Below, piece after piece: positions 8,269 through 16,670 of a stretch of 64,000 nucleotides of DNA. Below the pieces are notes generated by a model that was not told the DNA's origin, searched no databases, and was given only the letters and a program-made list of their open reading frames with translations. The stretch comes from an uncultured Roseicyclus sp. (GTDB lineage: Bacteria > Pseudomonadota > Alphaproteobacteria > Rhodobacterales > Rhodobacteraceae). A program made the position numbers and the translations under genes. The stretch lies in the NCBI GenBank assembly GCA_947491935.1, contig CANLLF010000002.1, positions 744,001 through 808,000 of the forward strand, read 5' to 3'. The first letter of the stretch is position 1, and each line of letters begins with the position of its first letter.

Positions 8269-8757
8269 TCAGTGGTTTAGACGCCCGGGCATAGGCAGTT
8301 GTTCAGTCAAGCAACTCATTTCGATAGCAGTACGATCAACTGCCGCGAAGTAAGCAGTCAGCTTGTCGATATCAGGACACTTTTCAGGAGGAGCGGACGC
8401 TTCAAGTCGTCTCATGAGTTTAGTGCCCTCAAGACTAATGCGATCAATCTCCTTTCGCTCCTCTGTTGGTTGAAAACCAAGACTAAATGCCGATCCGTTG
8501 CGCAAATCGTGACGTTCCCAAGTTGCTCGTGCCGTTTGGCAGGATTGCTGAAGCGTTGCATAGCTCCGCTCGACAGAGGCTTCGATCTTTTGACGTTCCA
8601 AACGGAGCGTGTTCGCATCTGAGCCTTGGGCCGCGAGCAATGCAGCCTTCATGGATTTGCGATCTATTATCCAAAAGCCAACACCTGCGGTCGCGATTAT
8701 GGCTGTGTAAAGCTCAACCGCATTTGCGGTTGCAAAATCAGCAATGCTATCAAACAC
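8269..8757 (-). CDS. Hypothetical protein with N-terminal membrane anchor
   Basis: A 162-residue protein not recognised as a named family. Residues 10-30 (ANAVELYTAIIATAGVGFWI) form one membrane helix. Residues ~50-130 are predicted helical or coiled coil with many charged residues (LRLERQKIEASVERSYATLQ), and the C-terminus is Cys/Pro-containing. AGGGGC lies upstream of the ATG. Composition and codon use are less GC-rich than the flanking operons, consistent with accessory DNA. It sits 166 bases from a lipoprotein gene on the same strand and near an integrase, so it may have arrived with mobile DNA. Confidence 0.5.
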   Translation of the reverse strand: MFDSIADFATANAVELYTAIIATAGVGFWIIDRKSMKAALLAAQGSDANTLRLERQKIEASVERSYATLQQSCQTARATWERHDLRNGSAFSLGFQPTEERKEIDRISLEGTKLMRRLEASAPPEKCPDIDKLTAYFAAVDRTAIEMSCLTEQLPMPGRLNH

Positions 8758-8923
8758 ACCGTGCCCCTATATCTCTGCTTGAAGAACTGAGCTCATCTAG
8801 ATGTGGTGGCGCGATCTATCGAATTCAATTCCACGCAGAGACGTGTCACCGGTTGTAGATCAGCGCCAGCTATGACGAAAATGCGACTTGTGCTGTATCG
8901 CGGTGCTGGAGTTCGACCTAGCC

Positions 8924-9520
8924 CTAACACCCGTCGTAGTTCCGGTTGCCGCTTGCAGTGATGGTATACGTTCCACCCCTAGGACCAGTATAGCACCGCG
9001 ATCCGCCACTTGGTCGTTGTGGCGTATAACTCGGAGCTGGCGAAACTATTGGACGTGTTGCATCGCGGCTGATCCGTCGGACCTCCACGCCCCACTCGCA
9101 GGCATGCCCGTCGCCATCTGCATCCAGTCGGTGAGGATCGCTCTGTGGCCCACCTTGCGAAAGGAAAAAACGCTGCGCTTCCAATGAAGACGCAAAGTCT
9201 GCACAGTCTCGATCGTCTGCGATAGCCGTTTCTGAACGGGGAAACGTCGATGTTCCAATCAACATCGCAGTTCGGCTACCAATGAATTGAGTTCCAAACT
9301 CCTCAGATCCTCGGCTTGCCAATTCGGCCTCAAGCCTCAACAAAGCAACACGATCAGATCTTGATGCGGCCAATCTATGCTCAGACCAAAGTTGCGTTGT
9401 GGGCACAGCGCTCAAACGATCAAAAGACAGACTGCTCCCGTACGAGCCACACGCTGTAAGTGCCAGCGATACGATGAGGGCCTTACCACGAAATGAGAGT
9501 GTTGATCGGGTCATGGGCAT
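8924..9520 (-). CDS. Lipoprotein with Excalibur-like motif and C-terminal PBCV-type basic adaptor motif
   Basis: A 198-residue protein (194-195 if a later Met is used). Residues 1-24 are a lipoprotein signal with lipobox LTAC (Cys ~24). Residues ~103-145 include DRDCADF and the calcium-loop-like DADGDGHACEW, the Excalibur pattern (DxDxDGxxCE) found on surface proteins. The C-terminus reads CYTGPRGGTYTITASGNRNY followed by DGC, closely matching the short PBCV basic adaptor motif known from chlorella-virus proteins and scattered bacterial proteins. Two cysteines bracket that motif and may form a disulfide. Likely an outer-membrane or periplasmic surface lipoprotein; role unknown. The gene is relatively AT-rich and close to an integrase, suggesting horizontal acquisition. 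Confidence 0.7.
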   Translation of the reverse strand: MPMTRSTLSFRGKALIVSLALTACGSYGSSLSFDRLSAVPTTQLWSEHRLAASRSDRVALLRLEAELASRGSEEFGTQFIGSRTAMLIGTSTFPRSETAIADDRDCADFASSLEAQRFFLSQGGPQSDPHRLDADGDGHACEWGVEVRRISRDATRPIVSPAPSYTPQRPSGGSRCYTGPRGGTYTITASGNRNYDGC

Positions 9521-9656
9521 CGGCTTTTCCTATTACTCTCGGCGCAATTTCCTTTGAACACGTGCGTTCGTAGCCGACGAAACCTGCTTTAGGTATGAGC
9601 TTTAGTAGTCTAGCGGGATCTCGGCGCAAAGCGCCACCGAGTGCAGCCCATTTGTC

Positions 9657-9723
9657 AATGTCTGCTTTGAGGAAACTGCATTGCAGCACCGCACTGCGAC
9701 CCCAAGGTCGGCTTGGGGCCGCC
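9657..9723 (+). repeat. Dispersed ~70-bp intergenic repeat, copy A
   Basis: The pattern is AATGTCTGCTTTGAGG, then CTGCATTGCAGC, then GGTCGGCTTGGGGCCGCC. It shares order and spacing with copies at 18326, 20967, 23171, 24935 and 28130: an AATGTCCGC-like start, a GCTGC..GCAGC centre and a TTGGGCCGC end. This copy also folds into CCCCAAG-gtcgg-CTTGGGG (9700-9718), followed by CGCCC-ttga-GGGCG (9720-9733), just downstream of the integrase stop codon. Alignment was by eye. Confidence 0.5.
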
Positions 9724-9744
9724 CTTGAGGGCGACCCGAAGTTG

Positions 9745-10377
9745 CTAGATTTCAATGGCCTCGGCTATCGCAAGCGCATCCTCCAGCTCGACGCCCAGGT
9801 ACCTGACCGTACTGTCCATCTTCGTGTGTCCAAGCAGCAACTGAACCGCCCGCAAGTTGCCTGTCTTCTTGTAGATCTGGGTCACCTTTGTTCGCCTCAT
9901 CGAATGCGTGCCATACGCACTCGCCTCTAGACCGATTGATGTGACCCAATCGCGGACAATCCGCGCATACTGGCGTGTCGAAATATGCAGGCGCTCGTGG
10001 AAGCGGCCAGGCCAGAGATACTCTGAGCCGACCATAAGCTCATCTTCCATCCATTTCTCGACTGAAGCGCGTGTGCCCTCGGAAATCTCGAAGCGAACAG
10101 GTTTCTGGGTTTTGCTTTGCAGCACTGAAGCCCGTTCTTTGATCTGACCAGACGCCATGACGTCGACGACTTTCATTTTCACCAGATCACAGCCGCGCAG
10201 CTTGCTGTCGATCGCCATGTTGAACAGTGCGAGGTCGCGATGGTTTTCGGCCAATTCAAGTCGAACACGGATTGCCCAGACATGCTTTGGTTTCAGCGGC
10301 CGTTTCTGGCCAACGATGCGGCCTTTGTTCCAGGCCGAGCGAAGTGCGCGAATGGCAGGTAGGTTTGGTGTTTCCAT
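9745..10377 (-). CDS. Solitary tyrosine recombinase/integrase
   Basis: A 210-residue tyrosine recombinase. The catalytic set is visible: Arg in DSKLRGCDLVKMKV, His-x-x-Arg in THSMRRTK, a second His in LLLGHTKM and the nucleophile Tyr in VRYLG. A short basic N-terminal segment replaces the full arm and core-binding domains, so it is shorter than phage integrases (350-400 residues). GGAGGATC lies before the ATG at 10377; the frame is open 73 codons upstream without homology. This compact integrase type is common as an isolated gene in alpha- and gammaproteobacteria. No tRNA gene or direct repeats marking an element boundary were found, so its substrate DNA is unknown. Confidence 0.85.
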   Translation of the reverse strand: METPNLPAIRALRSAWNKGRIVGQKRPLKPKHVWAIRVRLELAENHRDLALFNMAIDSKLRGCDLVKMKVVDVMASGQIKERASVLQSKTQKPVRFEISEGTRASVEKWMEDELMVGSEYLWPGRFHERLHISTRQYARIVRDWVTSIGLEASAYGTHSMRRTKVTQIYKKTGNLRAVQLLLGHTKMDSTVRYLGVELEDALAIAEAIEI

Positions 10378-10884
10378 GACTGATCCTCCGATCCGCCATG
10401 CCCTCCACAACGACAACCCGACGTTGACCAGGCAGCATATCACGGGATTGCTGCGCTGCCTCCGAGGTCGGGTTTGAGCCCAAAGCGGACGGAGTGACGC
10501 CATCACCTGAGCGGCAGACATTAAGAAATCGTTCGCCACACTCTCCGTATTCGTTTGCGACGAACAGGGCATCTTCACGTGTCGTTTCGAAGTCACCGAC
10601 CTGGAACGTGCTGACCTTTCGTTCCCGAAATGCTCCTTGGGTGACCTAGATGCGGACGCCTATGGTGTCGCTGGCATTGGAGGCGCCGAGCCCATATCCA
10701 TTGCGGTTGGCGGTGCTTGGTTGGCCCGCTCTGCGAAACACTTGAGGCGCTTCATCCTTGTGGATACCGTCGGCGCGTCACTGGCGTTTCCATTTCAACA
10801 TGGCTCGCTGGTTGCTAGCCCACCAGCCTCTGACGTGGCGATTTTGTCGGAAGGGCTCGACACCATCATGCTTGTGGTGGCCAC
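10378..10884. other. Gene-free stretch, 507 bp
   Basis: No convincing gene. On the minus strand around 10475-10535 there is a possible worn copy of the dispersed repeat (AATGTCTGCCGCTCAGG ... TCCGCTTTGGGCTC). The rest separates the integrase promoter from the 3' end of the FAD-linked oxidase. Confidence 0.4.
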
Positions 10885-12297
10885 TCAGTCAAGAAACGCC
10901 TCCCAGGCCTTCTGCGGATTCATGATACCACAAGGGTCGAGGGCGGCCTTGATCCGCGCCATGACTTCTGTCGCGGGCCCCATCTCACGGGCGAGATAGC
11001 GCGCCTTGCCCTGGCCTATACCGTGCTCTCCGGTGCAGGTTCCCTCCATCGAGATGGCCAGGTCATTCAGCCAACCGACGAAGCGCTCGGCTTGGGCGAT
11101 CTCCTCGGTGTTGCTCATGTCGATCAGCAAAAGGGTATGGAAATTGCCGTCGCCCACGTGACCGACGATAGGCGCGATCAGGCCCATCTCGGCGATCTTG
11201 TCCTGTGCCTGCGTCACGCACTCCGCCAGCCGCGAGATCGGCACGCAGACGTCGGTGGCGATGCCCTTCGCACCGGGGCGCAGGCCGAGCGCGGCCCAGT
11301 AGGCGTCGTGGCGCGCGCGCCAGAGCCGCGTGCGATCCTCAGGTTTCGTCGTCCAGACAAACCCGGAGCCGCCATCATCCGTCGCAATCTCGCCGAAGGT
11401 TTCGGCCTGTTCGGCGACGCCGGCCTCGGAGCCGTGGAATTCCAGCAGGAGAAGCGGGGTCTCGGGCAGGTCCAGCTTAGAATAGGCGTTCACCGCCCGC
11501 ACCTGCAATGCGTCGAGCAGTTCGATTCGGGCGACGGGAACGCCCATCTGAATCGTGGCGATGACCGCGTCGCAAGCCGCCGCGACGCTCGGGAAGGAAC
11601 AGGTGGCCGAGGATATCGCCTCGGGGATCCCGTGAAGCTTCAGGGTCAGTTCGGTGATGATCCCGAGCATCCCCTCGGAGCCGATCAGAAGGCGCGTCAG
11701 GTCGAGCCCCGCCGACGATTTCCGCGCGCGCTGGCCCGTTCGGATCACGGTGCCGTCTGGCATCACCGCCTCCAGCGCCAGCACGTTGTCCCTCATCGTG
11801 CCGTAGCGAACCGCGTTTGTACCCGAGGCGCGGGTGGCGGCCATCCCGCCGAGCGAGGCATCCGCCCCCGGGTCGATCGGGAAGAACAGGCCCTGGTCGC
11901 GCAGATGCGTGTTGAGCGCCTCGCGGGTCACGCCGGGCTGCACGACGCAATCGAGATCCTCGGCATGCACCGCAAGGATGCTGTTCAGCCCGCCAAGGTC
12001 GAGGCTGATCCCACCCAGGGGAGCGTTGACATGGCCTTCAAGCGAAGTGCCCGTGCCGAAGGGAATGACGGGCGCGCGGTGCTCGGCGCAGATGCGCACG
12101 ATCTCGGCGACCTCCGCCGCGGTTCGGGGAAAGGCGACCGCGTCGGGCGGCTGGTTTTCCAGCCACGACGTCGTGTGCCCGTGCTGTTCGCGGATCGCGA
12201 CCCCGGTCTGCAGACGGTCGCCGAAGCTCTGTCCGAGAATGCCGATGGCTTTCTCGATCCCGGCCGCGTTGCGGGGTAAGGGTTTCATCGCGGTCAT
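10885..12297 (-). CDS. FAD-linked 2-hydroxy-acid oxidase (D-lactate dehydrogenase / GlcD-like)
   Basis: A 470-residue VAO/PCMH-type flavoprotein. The FAD-binding signature is clear: PVIPFGTGTSLEGHVNAPLG and GADASLGGMAATRASGTNAV, with TRLLIGSEGMLGIITELTL. The C-terminal cap ends with the family motif GTCTGEHGIGQGKARYL and MNPQK. Such enzymes oxidise D-lactate, glycolate or related 2-hydroxy acids and pass electrons to a cytochrome or quinone. GGAGGAG lies directly before the ATG at 12297. The MarR gene ends just inside the region ahead of it, so the two are co-transcribed. Divergent TRAP transport genes suggest it acts on an imported hydroxy acid. Confidence 0.88.
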   Translation of the reverse strand: MTAMKPLPRNAAGIEKAIGILGQSFGDRLQTGVAIREQHGHTTSWLENQPPDAVAFPRTAAEVAEIVRICAEHRAPVIPFGTGTSLEGHVNAPLGGISLDLGGLNSILAVHAEDLDCVVQPGVTREALNTHLRDQGLFFPIDPGADASLGGMAATRASGTNAVRYGTMRDNVLALEAVMPDGTVIRTGQRARKSSAGLDLTRLLIGSEGMLGIITELTLKLHGIPEAISSATCSFPSVAAACDAVIATIQMGVPVARIELLDALQVRAVNAYSKLDLPETPLLLLEFHGSEAGVAEQAETFGEIATDDGGSGFVWTTKPEDRTRLWRARHDAYWAALGLRPGAKGIATDVCVPISRLAECVTQAQDKIAEMGLIAPIVGHVGDGNFHTLLLIDMSNTEEIAQAERFVGWLNDLAISMEGTCTGEHGIGQGKARYLAREMGPATEVMARIKAALDPCGIMNPQKAWEAFLD

Positions 12298-12317
12298 TTG
12301 CTCCTCCTTCAAAGCTG

Positions 12318-12839
12318 TCAAATCGGCTGAGCCCAGTCGGGCATGGCGAAGACGACCTTGGTCATCAGCCGGTCGAACTCGGCGGCCTCGGTCTCGTCCA
12401 GCACGGCGAGCATGGCCGCCTGCCTTTCCTTGAAGAGCGGCACGACCTCATCCAACAGGGCGCGGCCCTGTGACGTCAGGTTGAGCGGCTTGGCGCGCCG
12501 GTCTGCGGCGTCGGTGTCGCGAGCGATCAACCCCTTGGCCTCCAGTTCCGTCACTGCTCGGCTGATCGAGTTCTTCGGTAGGCCCGTGACCAGGCAGATA
12601 TCGCGCGCCACCAACCCGTCCTGCTGGCTGAGGCTGAACAAGATCACGAAACCGGGGCGCGAGAGGCCGAAGCGATTCTGGACCTGAGCATAGATCGGTC
12701 CCGTGAAGAAATTCGCGAGGAAACTGATCCGCCAGGCCGGCGACAGATCGGTATCCGTCAGCATGGTCAGCGAGAGCGGGCCGAACAGGCCGGCAAGCGC
12801 CGACGCCTTGTCGAAAGCGGGGTCGTGATTCTTGGTCAT
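12318..12839 (-). CDS. MarR-family transcriptional regulator
   Basis: A 173-residue winged-helix protein. The HTH region is GLPKNSISRAVTELEAKGLI, with the wing DTDAADRRAKPLNLTSQGRA, a textbook MarR pattern. Helical dimerisation segments flank it. GGAAGGG sits just before the ATG at 12839. It is transcribed ahead of the FAD-linked oxidase and divergently from the TRAP operon. Two palindromes in the 118-bp divergent region (12860-12875 and 12885-12898) are its likely operators, giving coordinated control of oxidase and transporter, with release probably on binding the transported acid (inference). Confidence 0.9.
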   Translation of the reverse strand: MTKNHDPAFDKASALAGLFGPLSLTMLTDTDLSPAWRISFLANFFTGPIYAQVQNRFGLSRPGFVILFSLSQQDGLVARDICLVTGLPKNSISRAVTELEAKGLIARDTDAADRRAKPLNLTSQGRALLDEVVPLFKERQAAMLAVLDETEAAEFDRLMTKVVFAMPDWAQPI

Positions 12840-12859
12840 GGCCCTTCCTAGCCCAAATT

Positions 12860-12898
12860 AGTTCCAATTGGAACTTTACATAAGGTTCTATAAGGAAC
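12860..12898. promoter_or_regulatory. Paired MarR operator palindromes in the divergent promoter
   Basis: The first site is AGTTCCAATTGGAACT (12860-12875), a perfect 16-bp palindrome. The second, GTTCT-ATAA-GGAAC (12885-12898), repeats the same 5-4-5 architecture with one mismatch. Their centres are 24 bp apart, a little over two helical turns. They lie between the MarR start (12839) and the TRAP gene (12958). Confidence 0.7.
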
Positions 12899-12957
12899 TA
12901 TAAAAGGCGATACAAGCGTCCGCTTGTTTGCAAAAGCGGCGCCAATGGGAGGAAGAT

Positions 12958-13941
12958 ATGACAAGGATTTCCGCTTTTGCCGGCGCGGTTGCGCTTGGTC
13001 TCACCACCGCCGTCGTTGCGCAGGCACAGGACCTGCGGGCGATAAATGCATTCCCCGAGAGCTTCGTGTTCAGCCGCGAGATCGCGCAGCCCTTCGCCGA
13101 GCTCGTCGCCGAGGAATCGGATGGCGCTGTCACCATCAGCTTCACCGGACCTGACGCTGTGCCGCCGCTGGAGCAGTTCGAGCCGACGCAGGCGGGCGTC
13201 TTCGACATCCTCTTCGCCCACCCAGCCTATCACGCGGGCACGACGCCGGTAGGGCTCGCCATCGACGCCATCGCCGCAGACCCGGCCGCACGCCGTGAAG
13301 CGGGCGTGATCGACTACATCGACGCCCACTACCAGGAAACCCAGGGCATGAAGCTGATCGCCGCGCCGCTCACGGGCTCGGTCGGCTTTCGCTACTACCT
13401 GCGCGACCCGATCGAGGGCACGCCCGCTTTCGAGGGGCGCAACATTCGCGGCACCGTCTCCTACCACCCGATGATCGAGGCGCTGGGGGGCGCGGGCGTC
13501 GTCATGGGCGGCGGCGACGTCTATTCCGCGCTGCAGACCGGCGCCATCGACGGTGCCGCCTGGGGCCTGACCGGCGCGCTCGATTTCAACTGGCACGAGG
13601 TGGCGGGCTACATGGCCGATCCGGGCTTCGGGCAGGTCGGCCTGATGATCTTCATGAACCTCGACGCCTGGAACGGCCTGTCGGACGAGGCGCGCGCCGC
13701 CATCGAACGCGCCGCCGAACGGCTAGAGGCGGACAGCGTGGCGCGCTTCGACGTGCTCGCCACCGAGGAGCGCGCGGCGCTTTTGGAGCTTGGCATGCAG
13801 GTGACGGAGTTCGCGCCCGAAGAGGCCGCGCAACTGGAGACGCTCTGGTCGAACGGTGTCTGGCAGGTGGCCGAGGGCAGCGCGCCCGAGGCGGTGGCGG
13901 GCCTGCGCACGCTGGCACAATCCGCGGGCCTGTCGGACTGA
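12958..13941 (+). CDS. TRAP transporter substrate-binding protein (DctP-type)
   Basis: A 327-residue periplasmic protein with signal peptide (MTRISAFAGAVALGLTTAVV, cleavage after AQA). The fold signatures of the DctP/TAXI-like TRAP-binding family are present: EELVAEESDGAVTISFTGPD early, GVFDILFAHPAYHAG, GGGDVYSALQTGAIDGAAWG (the selectivity helix), and IMFMNLDAWNGLSDEARAAI with family-specific spacing. GGGAGGAAGAT precedes the ATG; ten codons upstream are open but lack a signal-peptide start. First gene of the TRAP-hydrolase operon opposite MarR and the oxidase. Ligand likely a carboxylate; identity not visible. Confidence 0.88.
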   Translation: MTRISAFAGAVALGLTTAVVAQAQDLRAINAFPESFVFSREIAQPFAELVAEESDGAVTISFTGPDAVPPLEQFEPTQAGVFDILFAHPAYHAGTTPVGLAIDAIAADPAARREAGVIDYIDAHYQETQGMKLIAAPLTGSVGFRYYLRDPIEGTPAFEGRNIRGTVSYHPMIEALGGAGVVMGGGDVYSALQTGAIDGAAWGLTGALDFNWHEVAGYMADPGFGQVGLMIFMNLDAWNGLSDEARAAIERAAERLEADSVARFDVLATEERAALLELGMQVTEFAPEEAAQLETLWSNGVWQVAEGSAPEAVAGLRTLAQSAGLSD

Positions 13942-13942
13942 C

Positions 13943-14419
13943 ATGCGCCGCTTCGGCGCCCTGCACGACGCGTCCTCCCGCTGGCTCTTCGCGCTGGCGG
14001 GAGTTGCGCTTTGCGCGGCCGTGGCGCTGTATGTCTTCGAGGTGGTGATGCGCTACGGCCTCGGCGCGCCGACAACCTGGTCGGGGGAGGCCGTGCAATA
14101 TGCGCTCGCGATCCTGATCTTCTGCGCGTTGCCGGACGTCACGCGGCGAAACGCCCATGTGGCCATCGACATCCTGCCCGAGGCGCTGCCGCCGGGCGCG
14201 GCGCTCTGGCTGGGGCGGGCCACGACGCTGCTTGGCGCCGCAGCCTGCCTCGTTGCGGGCTGGATCGTTGCCGGCGAGGCGATGCGCCAGTTTGACCGAG
14301 GCCTGATGACCAACGCCGCGAACCCGATCCCGCGATGGCCAATCACCGCCGTGATCGCGCTCGGTTTCGGCTCGGCCGCGCTGCATTTCCTGCGCCAACT
14401 TGCGGCCCGCGCGCCATGA
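13943..14419 (+). CDS. TRAP transporter small permease (DctQ-type)
   Basis: A 158-residue four-helix membrane protein with the small-permease hallmarks: FEVVMRYGLGAPTTWSGEAV and LPDVTRRNAHVAIDILPE. It starts one base after the stop codon of the binding protein and its stop overlaps the start of the large permease (ATGA), so the three components are translationally coupled. It forms the integral-membrane heterodimer with the large subunit at 14416. Confidence 0.88.
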   Translation: MRRFGALHDASSRWLFALAGVALCAAVALYVFEVVMRYGLGAPTTWSGEAVQYALAILIFCALPDVTRRNAHVAIDILPEALPPGAALWLGRATTLLGAAACLVAGWIVAGEAMRQFDRGLMTNAANPIPRWPITAVIALGFGSAALHFLRQLAARAP

Positions 14420-15705
14420 GCTGGGCGGTCTTCCTGATCCTCGCCATCGGCCTGCTGCTGGGCGTCCTGTTCACCGGCGCGCGGATCTTCGTGGGCTTTC
14501 TCCTTCTGAACATCGTGGGCGTGCTGATCCTGATCGGCCCGCGCGGCTTCGGCCTGTTCTCCAATTCGATCTACGAAACAGCGACCTCGCCCACGCTGGT
14601 GACCGTAGCGCTATTCGTGCTGATGGGCGAGATCCTGTTCCGCTCGGGCACAGTCGACGTGCTCTTCACCAGTGTCGATCGCCTCGTAGGACGGCTGAAG
14701 GGGCGGCTCTACGTCGTCTCCATCGCGCTCTCGACGATTTTCGGTGCGCTCTCGGGCTCCGCCGTCGCCGTGGCGGCGATGTTGGGCCGGTCGGTCCTCC
14801 CGCTGATGGAACGGCGCAACTACGACAGCCGCGCTTCGGCGGCGACGATCCTCGCGGGGGCGAGCTTGGCGCCGATCATCCCGCCGAGCCTGCTGGCCAT
14901 CATCGTGGGCTCTCTGGCCGACGTTTCCATCGCCGGGCTCCTAGTCGCGGGCATCGTCCCGGGTCTGATCTTTGCGGCGCTGACGCTGGGCTTCGTCTAT
15001 CTGCGCGGGGGCGAGATGCCGCCGCCCGAGCCCTCGGCCAGCGACATCTCGGCCCTCCGCGCCGTCCTCAACATGGCGCCCTTCCTGCTGGTGGTCGCCT
15101 CCGTCATGGGCCTGATCCTCGCGGGCGTGGCGACGCCGTCGGAGAGCGCAGCCACCGGTGTCGTCGGCGCGCTGATCGTGGCCGCGCTTTTCGGGCGCCT
15201 CACATGGGGCATGCTGCGCGAGGCCATCGCGAGCGCGGTCACCATCGCCACCGTGATCCTGATCATCGTGGTCTCGGCCAAGCTCTTCAGCCAGCTTCTG
15301 TCCTTCGCGGGCGCGACGCGCGGCCTCGTGACCCTAATCGGCGATCTCGGCCTGACGCCGGACCTGACCTTCCTGCTGATGATGCTGATCCCGCTCGTCC
15401 TGTGCATGTTCATCGACCAGATCGCCTTCATGCTGCTGGCGGTGCCGATCTACCAGCCTATCGTGGCGGCGATGGGCTTCGACCCGATCTGGTTCTGGAC
15501 GCTGTTCCTGATCAACCTGACCGTGGGGAGCCTGACGCCGCCCTTCGGCTACACGCTCTTTGCGCTCAAAAGCGCGGCGGAGGGCATGAGTACCACGCAG
15601 GTCTATCGCGCAGCCTGGCCCGTGGTCGGAATTTTCCTCTTGGGCATGGTGCTCCTCTGGGCCTTCCCCGGTCTCGTCACCGCGATCCCGGAGGCGCTCC
15701 GATGA
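14416..15705 (+). CDS. TRAP transporter large permease (DctM-type)
   Basis: A 429-residue polytopic protein with the normal 12-helix length. Family motifs: TVALFVLMGEILFRSG, IFGALSGSAVAVAAMLG, LAPIIPPSLLAIIVGSLADV and, near the end, LTPPFGYTLFALKS. Starts in the stop of the small permease and overlaps the hydrolase gene (ATGA). Na+-coupled import of an organic acid delivered by the binding protein at 12958 is the known role of the family. Confidence 0.9.
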   Translation: MSWAVFLILAIGLLLGVLFTGARIFVGFLLLNIVGVLILIGPRGFGLFSNSIYETATSPTLVTVALFVLMGEILFRSGTVDVLFTSVDRLVGRLKGRLYVVSIALSTIFGALSGSAVAVAAMLGRSVLPLMERRNYDSRASAATILAGASLAPIIPPSLLAIIVGSLADVSIAGLLVAGIVPGLIFAALTLGFVYLRGGEMPPPEPSASDISALRAVLNMAPFLLVVASVMGLILAGVATPSESAATGVVGALIVAALFGRLTWGMLREAIASAVTIATVILIIVVSAKLFSQLLSFAGATRGLVTLIGDLGLTPDLTFLLMMLIPLVLCMFIDQIAFMLLAVPIYQPIVAAMGFDPIWFWTLFLINLTVGSLTPPFGYTLFALKSAAEGMSTTQVYRAAWPVVGIFLLGMVLLWAFPGLVTAIPEALR

Positions 15706-16670
15706 GCTGGCGATACCATGACACGGCAAACTCCCATTGGGTCGCCTCCACTGACGAGCCGGGGCTGCAGCTGCACTTGCGCGCCCATGGCGACGAGCCG
15801 TCGCGCCCGCCCGTCCTGATGGTCCATGGAGCGACCTATGCGAGCCGACTTTACGACATCCCCTATCCCGGCGCGAGCTGGCTACGGGCGATGGCGGAGG
15901 CGGGTTTTGCCGCCTATGCGCTCGACATCCGTGGCTACGGCAAGTCGCGCTCAGCCGTGATGGGGCGTGCCGACACGCCTTACGCACCCGCAAGCGCCGC
16001 AATCTGCGACATCGACGACGCCGTGGCCTGGATCTGCGCGCGCCACGGGGTCGAGACGGTCCGGCTTATCGGCGGCTCTTGGGGCTCAATCACCACGGCG
16101 CAATACACTGCGACGATCGGAGCCGCCCACGTGGCGCAGCTCGTGCTCTACGCGCCAATCTTTGCGGAACGGAATGCCGGCTGGCTGGAGCTGCTGGCGG
16201 ACCGGGAAGACCCGACGCGCCTCAACCCCGCCTTCGGTGCCGCACGCCTCGTGACGGAATTCGCGACACGCAGCCGATGGGATGCCGAGATGCCCACCGG
16301 CGCCGACTGGCGCGACGAGGCCGTCTTTCAGGCGCTCGTGCAGTCCTCGCTTTCGGACGACCCTTCGTCCAACGCCCACGATCCGCCCGCCTTCCGCGCG
16401 CCGAACGGTACCTTCCTCGACCTCTGGGAGGCGTTCAACGGCCGCCGGGTCTATGATCCGTCCGCCATCCACTGTCCAACGCTACTGATCCGCGGCGGCG
16501 CCGACCCGACTTCGACGCGCAGCGATGCGCTCCGGCTTCTCGACCGCCTCGGTGCGGCGGACCGGCACTATGTCGAGATCGCCAATGGAGCTCACTTCGT
16601 CAGTGCCGAGCGTCGCGCGACCCAGGTTTTCAATTCGGTCAACAGCTTTCTCTGCGCAACATTTGTCTGA
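15702..16670 (+). CDS. Alpha/beta-fold hydrolase encoded with the TRAP transporter
   Basis: A 322-residue alpha/beta hydrolase. Oxyanion region PVLMVHGATYASRLYD, nucleophile elbow GGSWGS (Ser in G-x-S-x-G), probable acid Asp in RGGADPTST and catalytic His in NGAHFVSAER, in the correct order. Starts within the stop of the large permease. A long upstream open frame in the same phase (from 14400) is a shadow of the permease gene, not part of this protein. Co-expression with a TRAP importer and opposite an alpha-hydroxy-acid oxidase suggests it frees a hydroxy acid from an ester or lactone, which is inference. Confidence 0.82.
   Translation: MSWRYHDTANSHWVASTDEPGLQLHLRAHGDEPSRPPVLMVHGATYASRLYDIPYPGASWLRAMAEAGFAAYALDIRGYGKSRSAVMGRADTPYAPASAAICDIDDAVAWICARHGVETVRLIGGSWGSITTAQYTATIGAAHVAQLVLYAPIFAERNAGWLELLADREDPTRLNPAFGAARLVTEFATRSRWDAEMPTGADWRDEAVFQALVQSSLSDDPSSNAHDPPAFRAPNGTFLDLWEAFNGRRVYDPSAIHCPTLLIRGGADPTSTRSDALRLLDRLGAADRHYVEIANGAHFVSAERRATQVFNSVNSFLCATFV

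Noticed and set aside
10637-10999. 120-residue plus-strand frame overlapping the FAD-oxidase 3' end
   Set aside because: It runs antisense through the oxidase C-terminus and has no recognisable family features.
14400-15701. Long open frame in phase with the hydrolase covering the TRAP permease gene
   Set aside because: It is the alternate frame of the permease gene in high-GC DNA, with no family similarity before 15702.
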